Shown piece by piece: positions 49,304 through 60,510 of a stretch of 64,000 nucleotides of DNA. The DNA is from Hemibagrus wyckioides (Eukaryota; Chordata; Actinopteri; Siluriformes; Bagridae), in contig NC_080718.1 of the NCBI RefSeq assembly GCF_019097595.1, forward strand, positions 16,761,157-16,825,156. Direction: 5' to 3'. A program made the position numbers and the translations under genes. The notes beneath the pieces were generated by a model. That model did not search any database. It was not told the DNA's origin and saw only the letters and a list, made by a program, of their open reading frames with translations. Numbering within the stretch: position 1 is the first letter of the stretch; every line of letters begins with the position of its first letter.

Positions 49304-50592
49304 AGAATAGCTGACAATAAAGAAAATAAATAAAAAAAACACCCTGGGTCCTGGCCTGTGTCAGTTGATAAATAACAACACACACACACACACACACACT
49401 GTTAAGTTTTACAACAACAACAACAAAAAAAAATGCACCTAGTTCAGCAGAACTTGAAGGCCTGTGAAATATGAAAGAAATTTCATTTCTTCATTTCCAT
49501 TTATGAAAATCTGCCATAAATATGCCATTTATTGTATATTTAATTTTCTGAAGCTTCAGAAAAAAACGCTGTATCTTTTAGCCACTTTGAGTCAGAAGGT
49601 GGGACAGTGGCCTGTTGGAGAAGGCGAGGTCTCACAGATGTTTTCTCACAGCACGGTGTGTAATAGCTGTGCCGCTGTGTACAAGGCTTGTGTTTGTAAA
49701 TTTAATCAACCCTCACCCTACAAAAGTGTCCATTTCCATGTATGGAGAATGAATGTTGAAGTTGGGGGCGGAGTTAGCCGCGATTTCGTTTCTCATTACC
49801 TCACGGTCAGCTCAGAGCCAGAGGAAGCCAAAACGCTCCCATCGTATCGTCTCCTGCATTCTAATCCACCTCTTTATCTCTTCATCTCATCCTTCACTGC
49901 TGTCTCCGTAAATTACATGACATTTTTATAATGAAAAGGAAAACTATTAAAATCAGCATTTGCTGTCAACAAAAAAAAAACTTGGGTAATCCCGTTTACT
50001 TTTAAAAGAAGGTTTTTTTTTCCTTTGGTGGCTGCTATTAAAACCTGAAAGGGATGGATGGCTTAAAAGGATGTGTGATAGCGTCTCCATCAAAAACAGC
50101 GACAATGAAAAATGAATCTTGGCCCGATGACAGCGAGAAGAGAGAAGAAAACAGAGCGCATTTAAATATTTAAATGTGCTTCTTGCCGTAATGATAAATG
50201 ACAACAGGAATCAAGTAGCTATTGGTGCAGAAAATGAAATAGGGAAGAGAAAGAGAGAAATTAGGCAAAGAAAAAAAAGGTGCAGAATTGAACAGCGTCA
50301 GTTTCACCCTTTACAGTATGCTCGTCAGCTATTTAACTGAAAATGTCATTGCTTAAAATCATATCAAATCTGCAAATTACTGCTTTTCATGGGCATTAGT
50401 GTCCATCTTCTCACAGACTCAGATATGTTTGGAGGTCCTCAAAGTTAAATAGTCATTTGATTTGGAGGATAAAGTCGGTCCTGCTCTGTGAACAAGCCAT
50501 GGTTTCTTGTGTGACTTTGTAGCCTTGCATGTCTTTTTGTTATGAGTAGATGATGACATGAGTGGTAATGTTATTTGTGTGTGTGTGTGCAG

Positions 50593-50739
50593 GGGAACCG
50601 TGTGGAGATGGCCATGTGGCTCCCAAAGAAAACGCACCTCCTGGGTTGGGCTGAGAGCCTGAAAAGGAGCAGCATCGAGCTGCCTGATGACTTTGAGGAA
50701 CGCATGACTGCTCTCAGGGTCAAGTGGGATCAGCTAGAG
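50593..50739 (+). CDS. akap6: akap6 exon (window exon 6), end of spectrin-like repeat 2
   Basis: The exon encodes 49 complete codons in phase 0: GNRVEMAMWLPKKTHLLGWA, through SLKRSSIELPDDFEERM and ending VKWDQLE. The acceptor is gcag at 50592, preceded by (TG)7 rather than pyrimidines; the donor is gtgagg at 50740. The VEM...KKTxLL...ALK pattern and the LPxD segment match AKAP6, and the length is the same as the mammalian exon from memory. The tryptophan in KWDQL closes spectrin-like repeat 2. It is more diverged than the flanking exons. Residues 217-265 of the joined frame. Confidence 0.9.
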
Positions 50740-51098
50740 GTGAGGCCTTCTACAATAAAACCTGTTCTCGGCTCTCTGCCTCGTACTGTAGCTTTAGACC
50801 GTTATTCACATTCAGAAATGATCAAAAAGTCATGACTCAGCGGTTTAGAGAAGAAGCTGAAGATAAATGTTACACTAACTGCTGTGGGTGGATTTATTTA
50901 TTCGTCTCATTACTCAAGCCAAATAAGCAGATGAAGATTTCATTGTTGTAGATACTTCCTTACACAGTGTCAGTGTGCGTTTGTGTGTTGTAGATTTAGC
51001 ATTTATCTGTAATTAGTCCACTGAATGAAAAAGTGTAGATGCTTATACGTATTAGTTTTATTAACTGATGATGATTATTGATGTAGATTTAGATGTAG

Positions 51099-51099
<1 letters not shown>

Positions 51100-51151
<52 letters not shown>
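51100..51151. repeat. Compound (CT)n-(GT)n microsatellite
   Basis: About seventeen CT units then nine GT units. Confidence 0.94.
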
Positions 51152-51375
51152 TACATGTATTTATAGCTTGGTGAGGACCAAATGTCTCCAGACAGCTGTG
51201 TGTGTGTTTTTGGCTGTTCTCCATGAGGAAAACAACAACAACAAAAGACAAAAAAATGAAACAAACAAAAAACACTGTAGGTTTTATTTTTAAAATTAAA
51301 AGAATCTAAATTTTAGAGCTGGATAAATTTAGATATAGTTATATTTTAAGGTCCTTACAGCGATAGTAAGACAAA

Positions 51376-51426
51376 TGTGTGTGTGTGTGTGTGTGTGTAT
51401 GAGAGAGAGAGAGAGAGAGAGAGAGA
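51376..51426. repeat. Compound (GT)n-(GA)n microsatellite
   Basis: About twelve GT units then twelve GA units, the same arrangement as at 11888-11946. Confidence 0.94.
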
Positions 51427-53305
51427 ATAAAAACCTATAAGAGCTAAAAGTTTCCTTGTAGTGATTGAGCTTGAGGTTGGAGGTAAAGATGTAGATATTA
51501 TTAGCTGCTTTGATAATTATGTCAGTGTAAAGTCCTCATAAGGATAGTAAAACAAAAGCGTGGTGTGTTGTGGTTATTTTGGTCCAGGATCGATTTGTAT
51601 CACAGTAATAGTTAGATTAGCAACAGCGTCGTTATCCGGAAGCTGAACTATCCGAGCACCAAATAAGCGCTCAGTTCAGCTGCAGCAGTTAGTGTTAATT
51701 AAAGCCATATGTAAAAGAATAATCACTGACAGTTATGCAAAATGGCTGTATCCGAACTTTGAAACGAGCTGTGGGTGTGCGATCGTGGACGGTATGGAGC
51801 GTGAGTTAGCGGCAGGAATGAGACGGCAGTGGTGCGGAGAGTTCAATATGAGCGTTCCTGCTCCCTGCGCTGCGCATTACGCCGTCTCAATTGCATATTA
51901 AACAAGCCTATCAAGTCAGCCATTGGCATCTGCTGTGCTGACACAAATTGTGAATTAAATGAAATTGATGTCCTCTGTCGCATTTATGAAGACAGACCAT
52001 TCTCTGAAGTATGCTGCTTATGAAGAATTGATGATTGCATATTGCTCCAGAACAAAATAAAGTGGCAATAAATTCCTGTTTTTCGCTGCTTGACCCTCCA
52101 AGGGCATGGATTTCACCACATTTGTCAAGAGCTGCAAAACACTAGTGAGTTTGTCGATTATCAATATTCAGATAAGGAGTAAAAAAAGAGAGACAGAAAG
52201 AGAGGTGATGAATAACTGAGATATTTCTGTTGCTCACTGAATATTAGGGCTCTTTTTTGACCTCTCAGCATAATTGCTTTGCCTGAATGAACTCCTGGAC
52301 AGGAAATACACTCATCAGACCACAGTCCAAATCATCGCCAATTACTTTGTACTGCTTCTCATCGCACCTTTTTTTAAAATTCGCTTATTATTTACTTATT
52401 ACATTTCTGTTATGGATTTAACATCTTGATGATGTCAGATATATTTGCATATATATCTCACATCACTTCAAATACAAGCTATATTTATGCTAGAGTACAA
52501 ATTATATGCGAGTCGTCTTCTAAACTGTGCAATACTAGATGTTGGATATGATTAGATACACATTTGGTCAGACGCATATGCCAACAGTAGTATCTAAAAC
52601 AAAATACTAAACTGCTTTTATGATGCTTTTATAGTACACTATAAACTAGCGTTAAATCTATTTTCTACTTCTGTACAATATATACACAAAACACTGGTGT
52701 GATTGTGTGATACAAATGATTGGACATAATAACACTATAAGAGTCATTGATGGTAATGACAATGACAGGAGTATTGGCCATATTGTTCATGACAACACAC
52801 TCAAGAGTACTGCTTCAGTAATGTTCATGTAAGATGCTCTTGCATGCGTGTAATATGTGACTCTAATGTGCGGAATAAGGCCCATTATTAACATAGGATA
52901 TGACATGTGATTTCTTTTAGTTATTAATACTAATATTAATAAGCTCAGTATAATATTAGTAAGCTCTGGGTTATATTTATAAAGTCCATTGACGTAGTTT
53001 TGAATTTGGACCAGATCATATCGACTTCTAGACAGATTCTGCCACTGTAGTATGTATGACTCGATCCCTTACCCCTCTGAGGCGTCATCTAACAAACACT
53101 AATAGAACAACCCTGAGGACAGTGGCATGGATTCCACTAAAGGGGACATGGCAAGGGCAAGTAAACACAATAGAAAGTTGTTATTCTTGTAAATATTGTG
53201 TTCCAATATTGATAACTATTGAGAAATACAAGGAAAATGAAGAGTGAAGAGGATATGTCACATTCATCTTGATGAAACCTGCATTTAAAAGACTGTAGTT
53301 GGGGG

Positions 53306-53463
53306 GGTGTAGTGGTTAAGGTGCTGGATTACTGCTTGGAAGGTTCACCAAGCTGCCACTGCTGGGCCCCTGAGCAAGGCCCTTAACCCTCAATTGCTCA
53401 GTTCCATAAAAAAAGAGATAAAAATGTAAGTCACTCTGAATTAGGGCATCTGCTGTAAATGTA
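53306..53463 (+). mobile_element. tRNA-derived SINE, head partly deleted
   Basis: The + strand begins gtgtagtggttaaggtgctgg (an A-box-like head), but the B-box segment is lost: ggaaggttcaccaagctgcc joins directly to the body. The body reads cactgctgggcccctgagca and cccttaaccctcaattgctc, with a tail aatgtaagtcactctgaatt and agggcatctgctgtaaatgt. It is the same family as the copies at 41902, 43861 and 48691. Confidence 0.75.
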
Positions 53464-53640
53464 GTTGGTGTTATTTTGTCCAATTTGACATTATTATTAT
53501 GTTGATATGCTGAATCTGGATAGTTGAGAGCCAATAGCAACCCTTCTGAAGAATCTATAATATGGTATATGCAAATAATCCCCTCAAGCACTTTGAGGTA
53601 GAGTGAGGATGCAGGTTGAACATAGAAAATACAATTTAAT

Positions 53641-53703
53641 ACAATTTCTGAGATATGGCCTAAAATACAAGAGATAAAATACAATTTCTGAGATATGGCC
53701 TAA
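53641..53703. repeat. 23-bp direct repeat, 40-bp period
   Basis: The string acaatttctgagatatggcc followed by taa occurs at 53641-53663 and again, identically, at 53681-53703. Confidence 0.9.
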
Positions 53704-54365
53704 TCACAGTTGTGACTCAGTTTTGACAGCCAGCAGCCAGATCCCCCTCATTTCAACAGGAGGCAAGTAAAAGTGGGCCTACGCTGAACCTTCACTTATT
53801 TAGAATATATTTCTCTTCAGTCCACATCTCTAGCTCTAAGGAGAGCAGATTCCAGTTGAGACTAAACTTTAAGGTTGCTTGTGAGATAACACCTTAGATG
53901 TGGTTTGGTGTGAAAAAGCCCATTCTCACACAGCCTCTAAAACAGCTTGTTCTGTTGATGTCCATTGTCTCAGCATTAACGATGCATGGGGATGAGAGGA
54001 ACACAGATGTGTTAATAAAGCACTGAGCAGGGAGGGGGCTCAGGGGGACCGGGCCAGGACTGAGAGCTTAATTGATGCTGCATGCTGAAATAGCCACTTC
54101 AATGCTGAGTCATAATCACATTTGTTTCCATTACAGCTTTCTTACACACAGCACACACAAAGAACGGACAATTACACCGCCTGTGTGTATATTAATTGGA
54201 TAATGGAGTGTTTTGTGCTCGCAATTGCCTTCTCGGTGTTCAACCTGCAACCTGCACTCGGTCTACAAAAGTACAATTGTCAGACAGATGGGACAACAGC
54301 CACATACTCACAATACACACGCGCACACATAGGCACATGGATTATCAGGCACACTCACAAACACT

Positions 54366-54388
54366 CACACACACACACACACACACAG
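54366..54388. repeat. (CA)n microsatellite
   Basis: About eleven CA units. Confidence 0.92.
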
Positions 54389-54882
54389 GATATGGTGTGG
54401 ATCCCTCTCTCACTGTCAGTAGCAGAAAACTGTTCAGTGAGCCCATTTCAAAAATCATTGGTGTGTGTTTTTGCGGTTGATTGTTTGCTATTCAACAAGC
54501 ATTTCAATGTCTTTCTAAAATGTCACTTTGCGCAATGAAATTTTAACCCGCTGCTGAAACGAACCCTCTTATCCAGTGCATATGGCACTTTGGTAATAGC
54601 TTTGCAGTCTCTTCTAAATTACTTCTAAATATCTTAATTCGATCCAAGTAAATTAGAGTTAATTAAAGTGTTATCTCGTGAAAAAGCAATTCATTCGATT
54701 CTAGTTAAAATGTTTAGGTGGAACAAGTTATCCCTGTGATCAAAATGAGGTCATGTTTTGTCTTTTTTTTCCGCCCTTACTTTCTGAACAAACAGAAACC
54801 AGAGTTGAATCAGGATTTTTTATTTGCAGGTATAGTATTATTGTGTGCGTGTGGGTTTATATATGCTTATGTGTGTCTGCAG

Positions 54883-55194
54883 AAGAGCCTTGGAGAGCAC
54901 GTGGAGGTGCGTCCGGGTGAGCTAGGTACCTGTGGGCTGCTCTCTCCAGGCACTAGCAGCATGGTTGCTCAGCTGGAGCTCAAGATCAAGGAACTCAAGA
55001 GCTGGCTCAGAGACACTGAGCTCTTCATCTTTAACCTGAACCTCCGGGAGGACACGCGGCATCACAGCCATGCAGATGCCTCCTGTGATGCCCACCAAGC
55101 CCCGATGGCAGACCTACAGCACGACCCACAACCAAACCATGACCAAGACCCACAAGCAGAGCCGCAAGCTGTCAAGCAGCTGGAGCGCTTCAAG
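54883..55194 (+). CDS. akap6: akap6 exon (window exon 7), spectrin-like repeat 3 with an insertion
   Basis: The exon encodes 104 codons in phase 0. It starts KSLGEHVEVRPGELGTCGLL, has the conserved block LELKIKELKSWLRDTELFIF, and ends VKQLERFK. Acceptor tctgcag at 54882 after a GT-rich stretch; donor gtaaga at 55195. LSPGTSSMVAQLE and KSWLRDTELFIFN match AKAP6 closely; SWLRDTE carries the helix-A tryptophan of repeat 3, the nesprin-1alpha-binding repeat in mammals. Codons 57-95 (about 55051-55167) are rich in Asp, His, Gln, Pro and Ala with repeated DPQ units, and make the exon about 29 codons longer than I recall for mammals. Residues 266-369 of the joined frame. Confidence 0.94.
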
Positions 55195-56507
55195 GTAAGA
55201 GCTGTGGAGAGAAACAGATTAGAGCAACCCCGCTGAGATCTTATCAGGAGGTCTTTACCGCCACCGCACTGGTCATGCCCTGTTACTACAGACATTGGCT
55301 CGACAGGAGACTGCTGTTAAGCTGAAATAGGCCTTCCACTTCATCACACAGTCCTCCTCTACCTAGCAGGACAGACTGTATTTGAGTGTCACCAAAGCAG
55401 AACTGATATCTCTTTCAGCTTCTCTCTCTGTATCATGTGTCTTAGCTGGAGATTGCTCAACATCTCCATGTCAAGGTTCTAGTTCAATACCAAGTACATG
55501 TTAGAAATGAACTAAAGTACAGCCATGTTGTAGAAAATAACCTGTTCTGCAAACGGGAGTGTTTCATGTGAGCTGCAATAATAAATGCAGGGCAAAAGCA
55601 CTCGTCAGAGCTCTGACTGAAAATCTATAGGAAATAATTATTTGAGTTAAAATGCTGAGGAACAGCGAGGGGGAATTAATCAAGCCATGTCAAAACACAG
55701 GTAGTGGAGTTGATTACATTCCCCCTGCTGAGTGACAAACATAAGAGAAGAAAACTTTTAAATATACGCCGAGTGAAATGAGCAGGGGCAGAAATAGTGG
55801 CTCCAGAACGAAGACTTTGCCTTTGATAAAATGCTGCACAGCGATGGAGGCGAGCATTGATTTTTTTTTCGCGAGTGGAGTTAAAAAAAAAAAAAATAGC
55901 AATACTGGAACTGGAAATATTGATAAGTTCAATTTCTACAGACGTGCTGTTGCACTAAACTAGATGAATGGGCATTAAATGGGAGGAAGGAGGGCATTTA
56001 ATGATGCCATATCTGTTCTTTCGGCTTGGCAGTATGAATGAGTTGAATAGGCAGAGTTGGCGTGATTGCAGAGACGTTGAAAGGCAGCAGCAGGAGAGCT
56101 TAGATCCGCACTGCAATAGAGCCACTGTTCTCTGAGCCATCACAACTGAGAGAGAGAGGGAGAAAAAAAGAGCGAGGGGTGAAGGGAGCTGCACTGATGA
56201 TCATACTTACCCCCATTTCCATGCCAGCCAAAGCAACAGGCTTTCATCATGTTAGAAATGAGCTACAGTTCTAGACAACACTTGACCATTAGATTGTGCC
56301 AATAGGCCAGAAACAGTGCAATCAGTGAAGTTAATTCAGCCTGAGGTTCTTCAAAGCAGCGCGTCTTACGCTGCCCTGTTCATCGCCTGTGATGTTCTCT
56401 CGCCAACGTTCTCTCTCCATCGCCTGTGATCACCACAGTTTGACATGAAGGACTGCACAATACTTGTGAAACTGACTGTGTTAACAATAAGTGCTGCAAG
56501 TGTAAAA

Positions 56508-56515
<8 letters not shown>

Positions 56516-56580
<65 letters not shown>
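56516..56580. repeat. Compound (TA)n-(TG)n microsatellite
   Basis: About fourteen TA units then nineteen TG units, preceded by a run of A. Confidence 0.95.
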
Positions 56581-56581
<1 letters not shown>

Positions 56582-56615
56582 TGGTCAGGTGTGTAAACGC
56601 TTTTGGCCATGTACA
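56579..56615 (+). mobile_element. Terminus of a Tc1-type element
   Basis: The string tgatggtcaggtgtgtaaac followed by gcttttggccatgtaca matches the right end of the Tc1-type family also seen at 2099-2400 (consensus near tgatggtcaggtgtccacaa acttttggccatatag, from memory). Everything upstream is replaced by the TG and TA arrays. Confidence 0.6.
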
Positions 56616-58857
56616 ATATCTCAAGGACAATTGATACTAGTGGCTTTTCCTTTCATTTGTTACCTGTCAGTATCTAAGATATGCTCTAAAGCATTAAAAA
56701 TATACATGTCCAAAAGAACTACACACACACACTCACTCACTTATATATAAGGAAGATACTGACTGGCTATTATGAGAGAGATTTTAAAATGACACGTCAT
56801 TGCACCTTAATCCTCTCTGGATCAACCATCTCCTGTCTCCTGTCTAGGAGAAGAGTAACTATGGTATTCCAGCTTCAGGCATTATGGCTTAAGCATTTTG
56901 CTCATTAAATCTGTGTTAATAATTTGTGGTACTAAAGATCATTGTACTCATCACAGTGTCACAGCATCTCTCATTTTGCCTGAGCAGTGTCACTGTGAAA
57001 GATAGAAGCTTTGTGTTATGGTAATGTCCTCAGCAGAGTTAATGCAGATTTCATATCATTTCACGCTAATAACATTAGTCATTTCTTATCAGCAGCTGTA
57101 TGTATTGGCTGTCTGGCATTCTAAAGATGGATGTCTTAAAAAAAAAGGATCTTTAAGCCTTTTTGTGTAATTCATTCAAATGCCCTGTGTAAGACCTGTG
57201 AGTACATTTCCACCTGCTTCATAAGTAAATTACTGTTAAACAAACCATCCTTGCTTTATGCTGGTTTCATTTTACTCTCTGACCACCAGTCACATTTCAG
57301 AGTTATCATTTCAGAGCAAGAAGTAGCTGCGGTATTGCTTAGCAACACTTTCAGCCAACAAACTTCCCATTTCAGTACCACTGAACAGAATTTAACACAC
57401 ACATCTTTATGTTTATGTATTGATTTGATTGATTGATTTAACATGCAGAGACACTTGGATGTTTGTAATGAAATAATAAAGTGCAATGGCATGATGTTAA
57501 CACTACAGTGTATCAGTTATTTATGTGGTTTAGTATGCAGAAAATTGTACGCTGTTTGGACTCCAGATCATGTTTGATATATTAAAATCAGTTTTGAGGT
57601 GTTGATGATGTTGACATGTTTGCCATAAAGCCGATCAGATAGAGTTTAAATTCTAATGATCGCTTTACAGTCATAGACTTAACTGTGCTTGAACTCATAT
57701 AAGTATGTGTATAATTAGTATAGAAATGTTTGCTTAAAACTTGTACGTGATCTATCACATAATTTCTGCTCTGCTGTACTGCTTGCCAATGCTGATTTTT
57801 CAAGACATGGTCATGACCAGTGTTTAGCGAGCTAAATGACACTTGTACAGATGATCAGATGTTTTTGAATATCATTGAAATGATTACACAAGGCAAAGAG
57901 TAAGATACATGAATTAACTTATAGTCCAGGGTAAATTTAACATGCTGTCTGCTAATGCTTCTCAAGCTAAACTACCAGAAGCTGGATTTCTATTCTGTAC
58001 TTTCTAGGTTTTTAACTAGCTGAAGCGTAACTCATCGTTTAACCCTGCAATATTGGTTACATTCTACTCAGAACAAAGAGAGCTATAAATTGCTTCAGCT
58101 TTTACTGTGGCTGGCTACTTCTTTCTTAACAAAACACTGAGTGCACAATTAGGTGCTATCCTTTTGTTTTCAGTTTATAGTCCTACCACTTAATGTGGTA
58201 ATAGTGTAATTACTTCATGCAGAAAGTAACGAGTAAAGTAATCTCATTATAGTTGAAAAAAAAAAGAAAAAGTCATTAGTTTTAAATGGATTTCTTACTT
58301 TGAGTAACTGTTCCAGTACTGAATAAATACTTTGAATAAACCATCAAGATGTTAATGGAGCAGTGAAGAAAAATAAGAAAAGTCTAAGATAAGATATTCA
58401 TATAAAGAAATATTTCTAACAGTCCAAAAAGTTCAAAAAAATCTAATCAAGCACACACTGCATTTTGGCAATAAATAAAAAAGTGCTGAAATATAAGTTA
58501 CAGTAATGTAAATGCACACAAATTGAGCCATTGCTTTTGTTTTGTTTTTTTTGTAATCCTTTTATTCCCTATTAATTATTCAGTTCACATAGACCATTTA
58601 AATATCTCACTAAGTAACTCTAGGTGGGTTTCATACTAAATCTAAAGTTTAATCTCTGTTGCATCGTCAGTCTGATTCCATCTCTTTCTCTCTCATCGCT
58701 GCTGATCAGAAGAGTGCAGCCTCGGCCCTGGGCCTCATCCTGGGGGCCTCTGTCCGGCTAATGAAATGTGACAGTGCAGATATAATATCAATACTTCTCC
58801 ATGATTAGGAATAAAGAACTCCTGTTCTTTGGCAAGTACTAAACGCATTAAGGTGCT

Positions 58858-58878
58858 GGGGAGGGGAGGGGAGGGGGG
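58858..58878 (+). other. G-quadruplex motif
   Basis: Four runs of four or more G are separated by single A bases (58858-58861, 58863-58866, 58868-58871, 58873-58878), with a further run of seven G at 58884-58890. Single-nucleotide loops are the most stable arrangement. It lies on the transcribed-sense strand, so it would also be present in the pre-mRNA. Confidence 0.75.
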
Positions 58879-59283
58879 TTACTGGGGGGGTGTTAGCGAA
58901 TAGGGGAGTGCCAAGCACAGCGTTAGTGTCTTATCAGCAGGTAATGGGGAGCAGACAGGTGACAGCCCAGAGAGGCCTGTTCATTACACACACAATCGAC
59001 TGGCCACACACCCACTCTTATTTTTCATTCTACGTCCAGCTTGCTCCCTTTCATTTACCGACACTAATGAGAAAATGTCCTTATTGATGGTATTATTATC
59101 ACTTTTCTGCCATTTGTTTGCTTTATCACATTACAGAGGGGTGGGCCACTGTTCATAAGGCATTAGTTTCATCTTGAAAATATGTCAGTTTTCTTAGACA
59201 AGAAAAGGGAAAGTAATTAGAAAAATGCACCCAGCGTTAAATATTGATATTGTGGAAGAGGAGCATTGTCAGGGTAATGAATA

Positions 59284-59370
59284 TATTTTAAATGCAGACT
59301 GATTCGTGGCGGCCTGCTTGCTACTGTCCTAGTGAGCAGAAGGTCGTTAGTTTGAATCCTAGAAGAGCCA
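59284..59370 (+). repeat. Possible tRNA-like SINE remnant
   Basis: A B-box-like ttagtttgaatcct follows a segment (ctgtcctagtgagcagaagg) that resembles the middle of a tRNA-derived repeat. The A box is not clear and there is no intact tRNA fold, so it is not a tRNA gene. Confidence 0.35.
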
Positions 59371-60466
59371 GCGGTGTTCCTCAGTCCCTCAACCTCATCG
59401 AAATGTGTCTGCGCTTGAATCCGCCTTTTCTGTGCCTCGATAGTGTGTTGATTTTGTTTACACTGCAGCAGCAGTCGTTTGAAGCCTGCAAGAGGAATAT
59501 GATACACTTTCTGTGACAAACAGATGAAACTGCAAGCAGCATGAGCTCAGGGAATCTGCGTCTAGGAACAAATCGTCAACATGAATTCATTACACTCATT
59601 TGCGATAACAAGTGCTTGTGGTTTTAATTGACTTAATCAACAAATAGAATTAATCAGAGATTTCTAATTAATGGTAATTGATTGAATATCCAGTGGGTCA
59701 CTGTCAGTGTGAGATGCCTGTGTCCTTGCTTTAACTGGAGGGGGTTTCGGCTCCGCTTCTCCGTCTTGGCAGGATTAATTGAAAATGTTAAAATTGCAGG
59801 CGTGGAAAAAAGAGCGAGATGGAGTGTGCACTCGTTCTTCTAGCAGAGATGAACAAACAAACATAGCAAAGCATCTAGAGTGAGTGGCTCTTTTCTCCTC
59901 ATCTGCCATTTTAATCCTCACAAGAAAGCATTAGCCTTGGTGTGTGGGTAATTCCAAGCTCTTCTGACTAGTAAGTGTCTTTTTGAGCATTGAAATTGTA
60001 TATTTAATAATATAAAACAGAATGAACGTGGAAGGAGAGACAAATAGTGGATGAAGAGAAAGCATTAATGGGAGTGTGGGAATTCTCATTTGGTGCAGGA
60101 TATCGTGATGGAGTTCGAAACACTACTGGAGGCTCTGTGTGGTTCAGCTGCATTACGCCACCGCTGTGTGCCTCAGGTTTGATTACCGGCACCGATAGTG
60201 AGAAACCTGTAGATTAATACAGTAGGTAAGATGGATTTAGCAAAGGCGATCGTGAAGCCAGATCAGGCCGATGAGAGAGAATAGTCATCTAAAGCGTTGT
60301 GAAGATTGGCTTAGCGCTGGTGCATGCTGGGTGGCTGCTGATCTGATGATACCTTTATTAAAAAGCACCTGATAGATAGGCCTCATGTGAGCTTGCTCAT
60401 TTCACTTCCTTCACAGAGAATGGTCAACTGAAAGATGGCTCCCTTGTTTGGCTTCTGTGTTTGTTT

Positions 60467-60510
60467 CTCTCTCTCTCTCTCTCTCTCTTTCTTTCTCTCT
60501 CTCTCTGTCT
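60467..60510. repeat. CT-rich microsatellite
   Basis: CT units with ttt and gt interruptions. Confidence 0.9.

Larger units (their letters stand above)
34465..50592. other. akap6: akap6 intron between window exons 5 and 6 (16.1 kb)
   Basis: No coding exon or RNA gene is supported. The intron is dense in GT, CT and CA microsatellites. It carries a compact hairpin (37497-37550), a tandem duplication (40115-40292), three SINE copies (41902-41969, 43861-44009, 48691-48949), a MITE with tips at 42196 and 42642, and a Tc1-like element (43361-44138). The stretch 44900-48690 is mostly unique AT-rich sequence with no identifiable structure beyond a CT-CA tract. The acceptor at the 3' end is GT-rich. 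Confidence 0.85.
50740..54882. other. akap6: akap6 intron between window exons 6 and 7
   Basis: A 4.1 kb intron, phase 0. It contains CT-TG (51100-51151) and TG-GA (51376-51426) arrays, a SINE (53306-53463), a 23-bp direct repeat (53641-53703) and a CA tract (54366-54388). No coding sequence is supported. The acceptor region is GT-rich. Confidence 0.85.

Noticed and set aside
49464..49931. Plus-strand 155-codon open frame
   Set aside because: No recognisable motif or coding signature; no splice context linking it to akap6.
59316..59370. Possible tRNA gene
   Set aside because: Only a B-box-like string is present; no acceptor stem, no clear A box and no cloverleaf.
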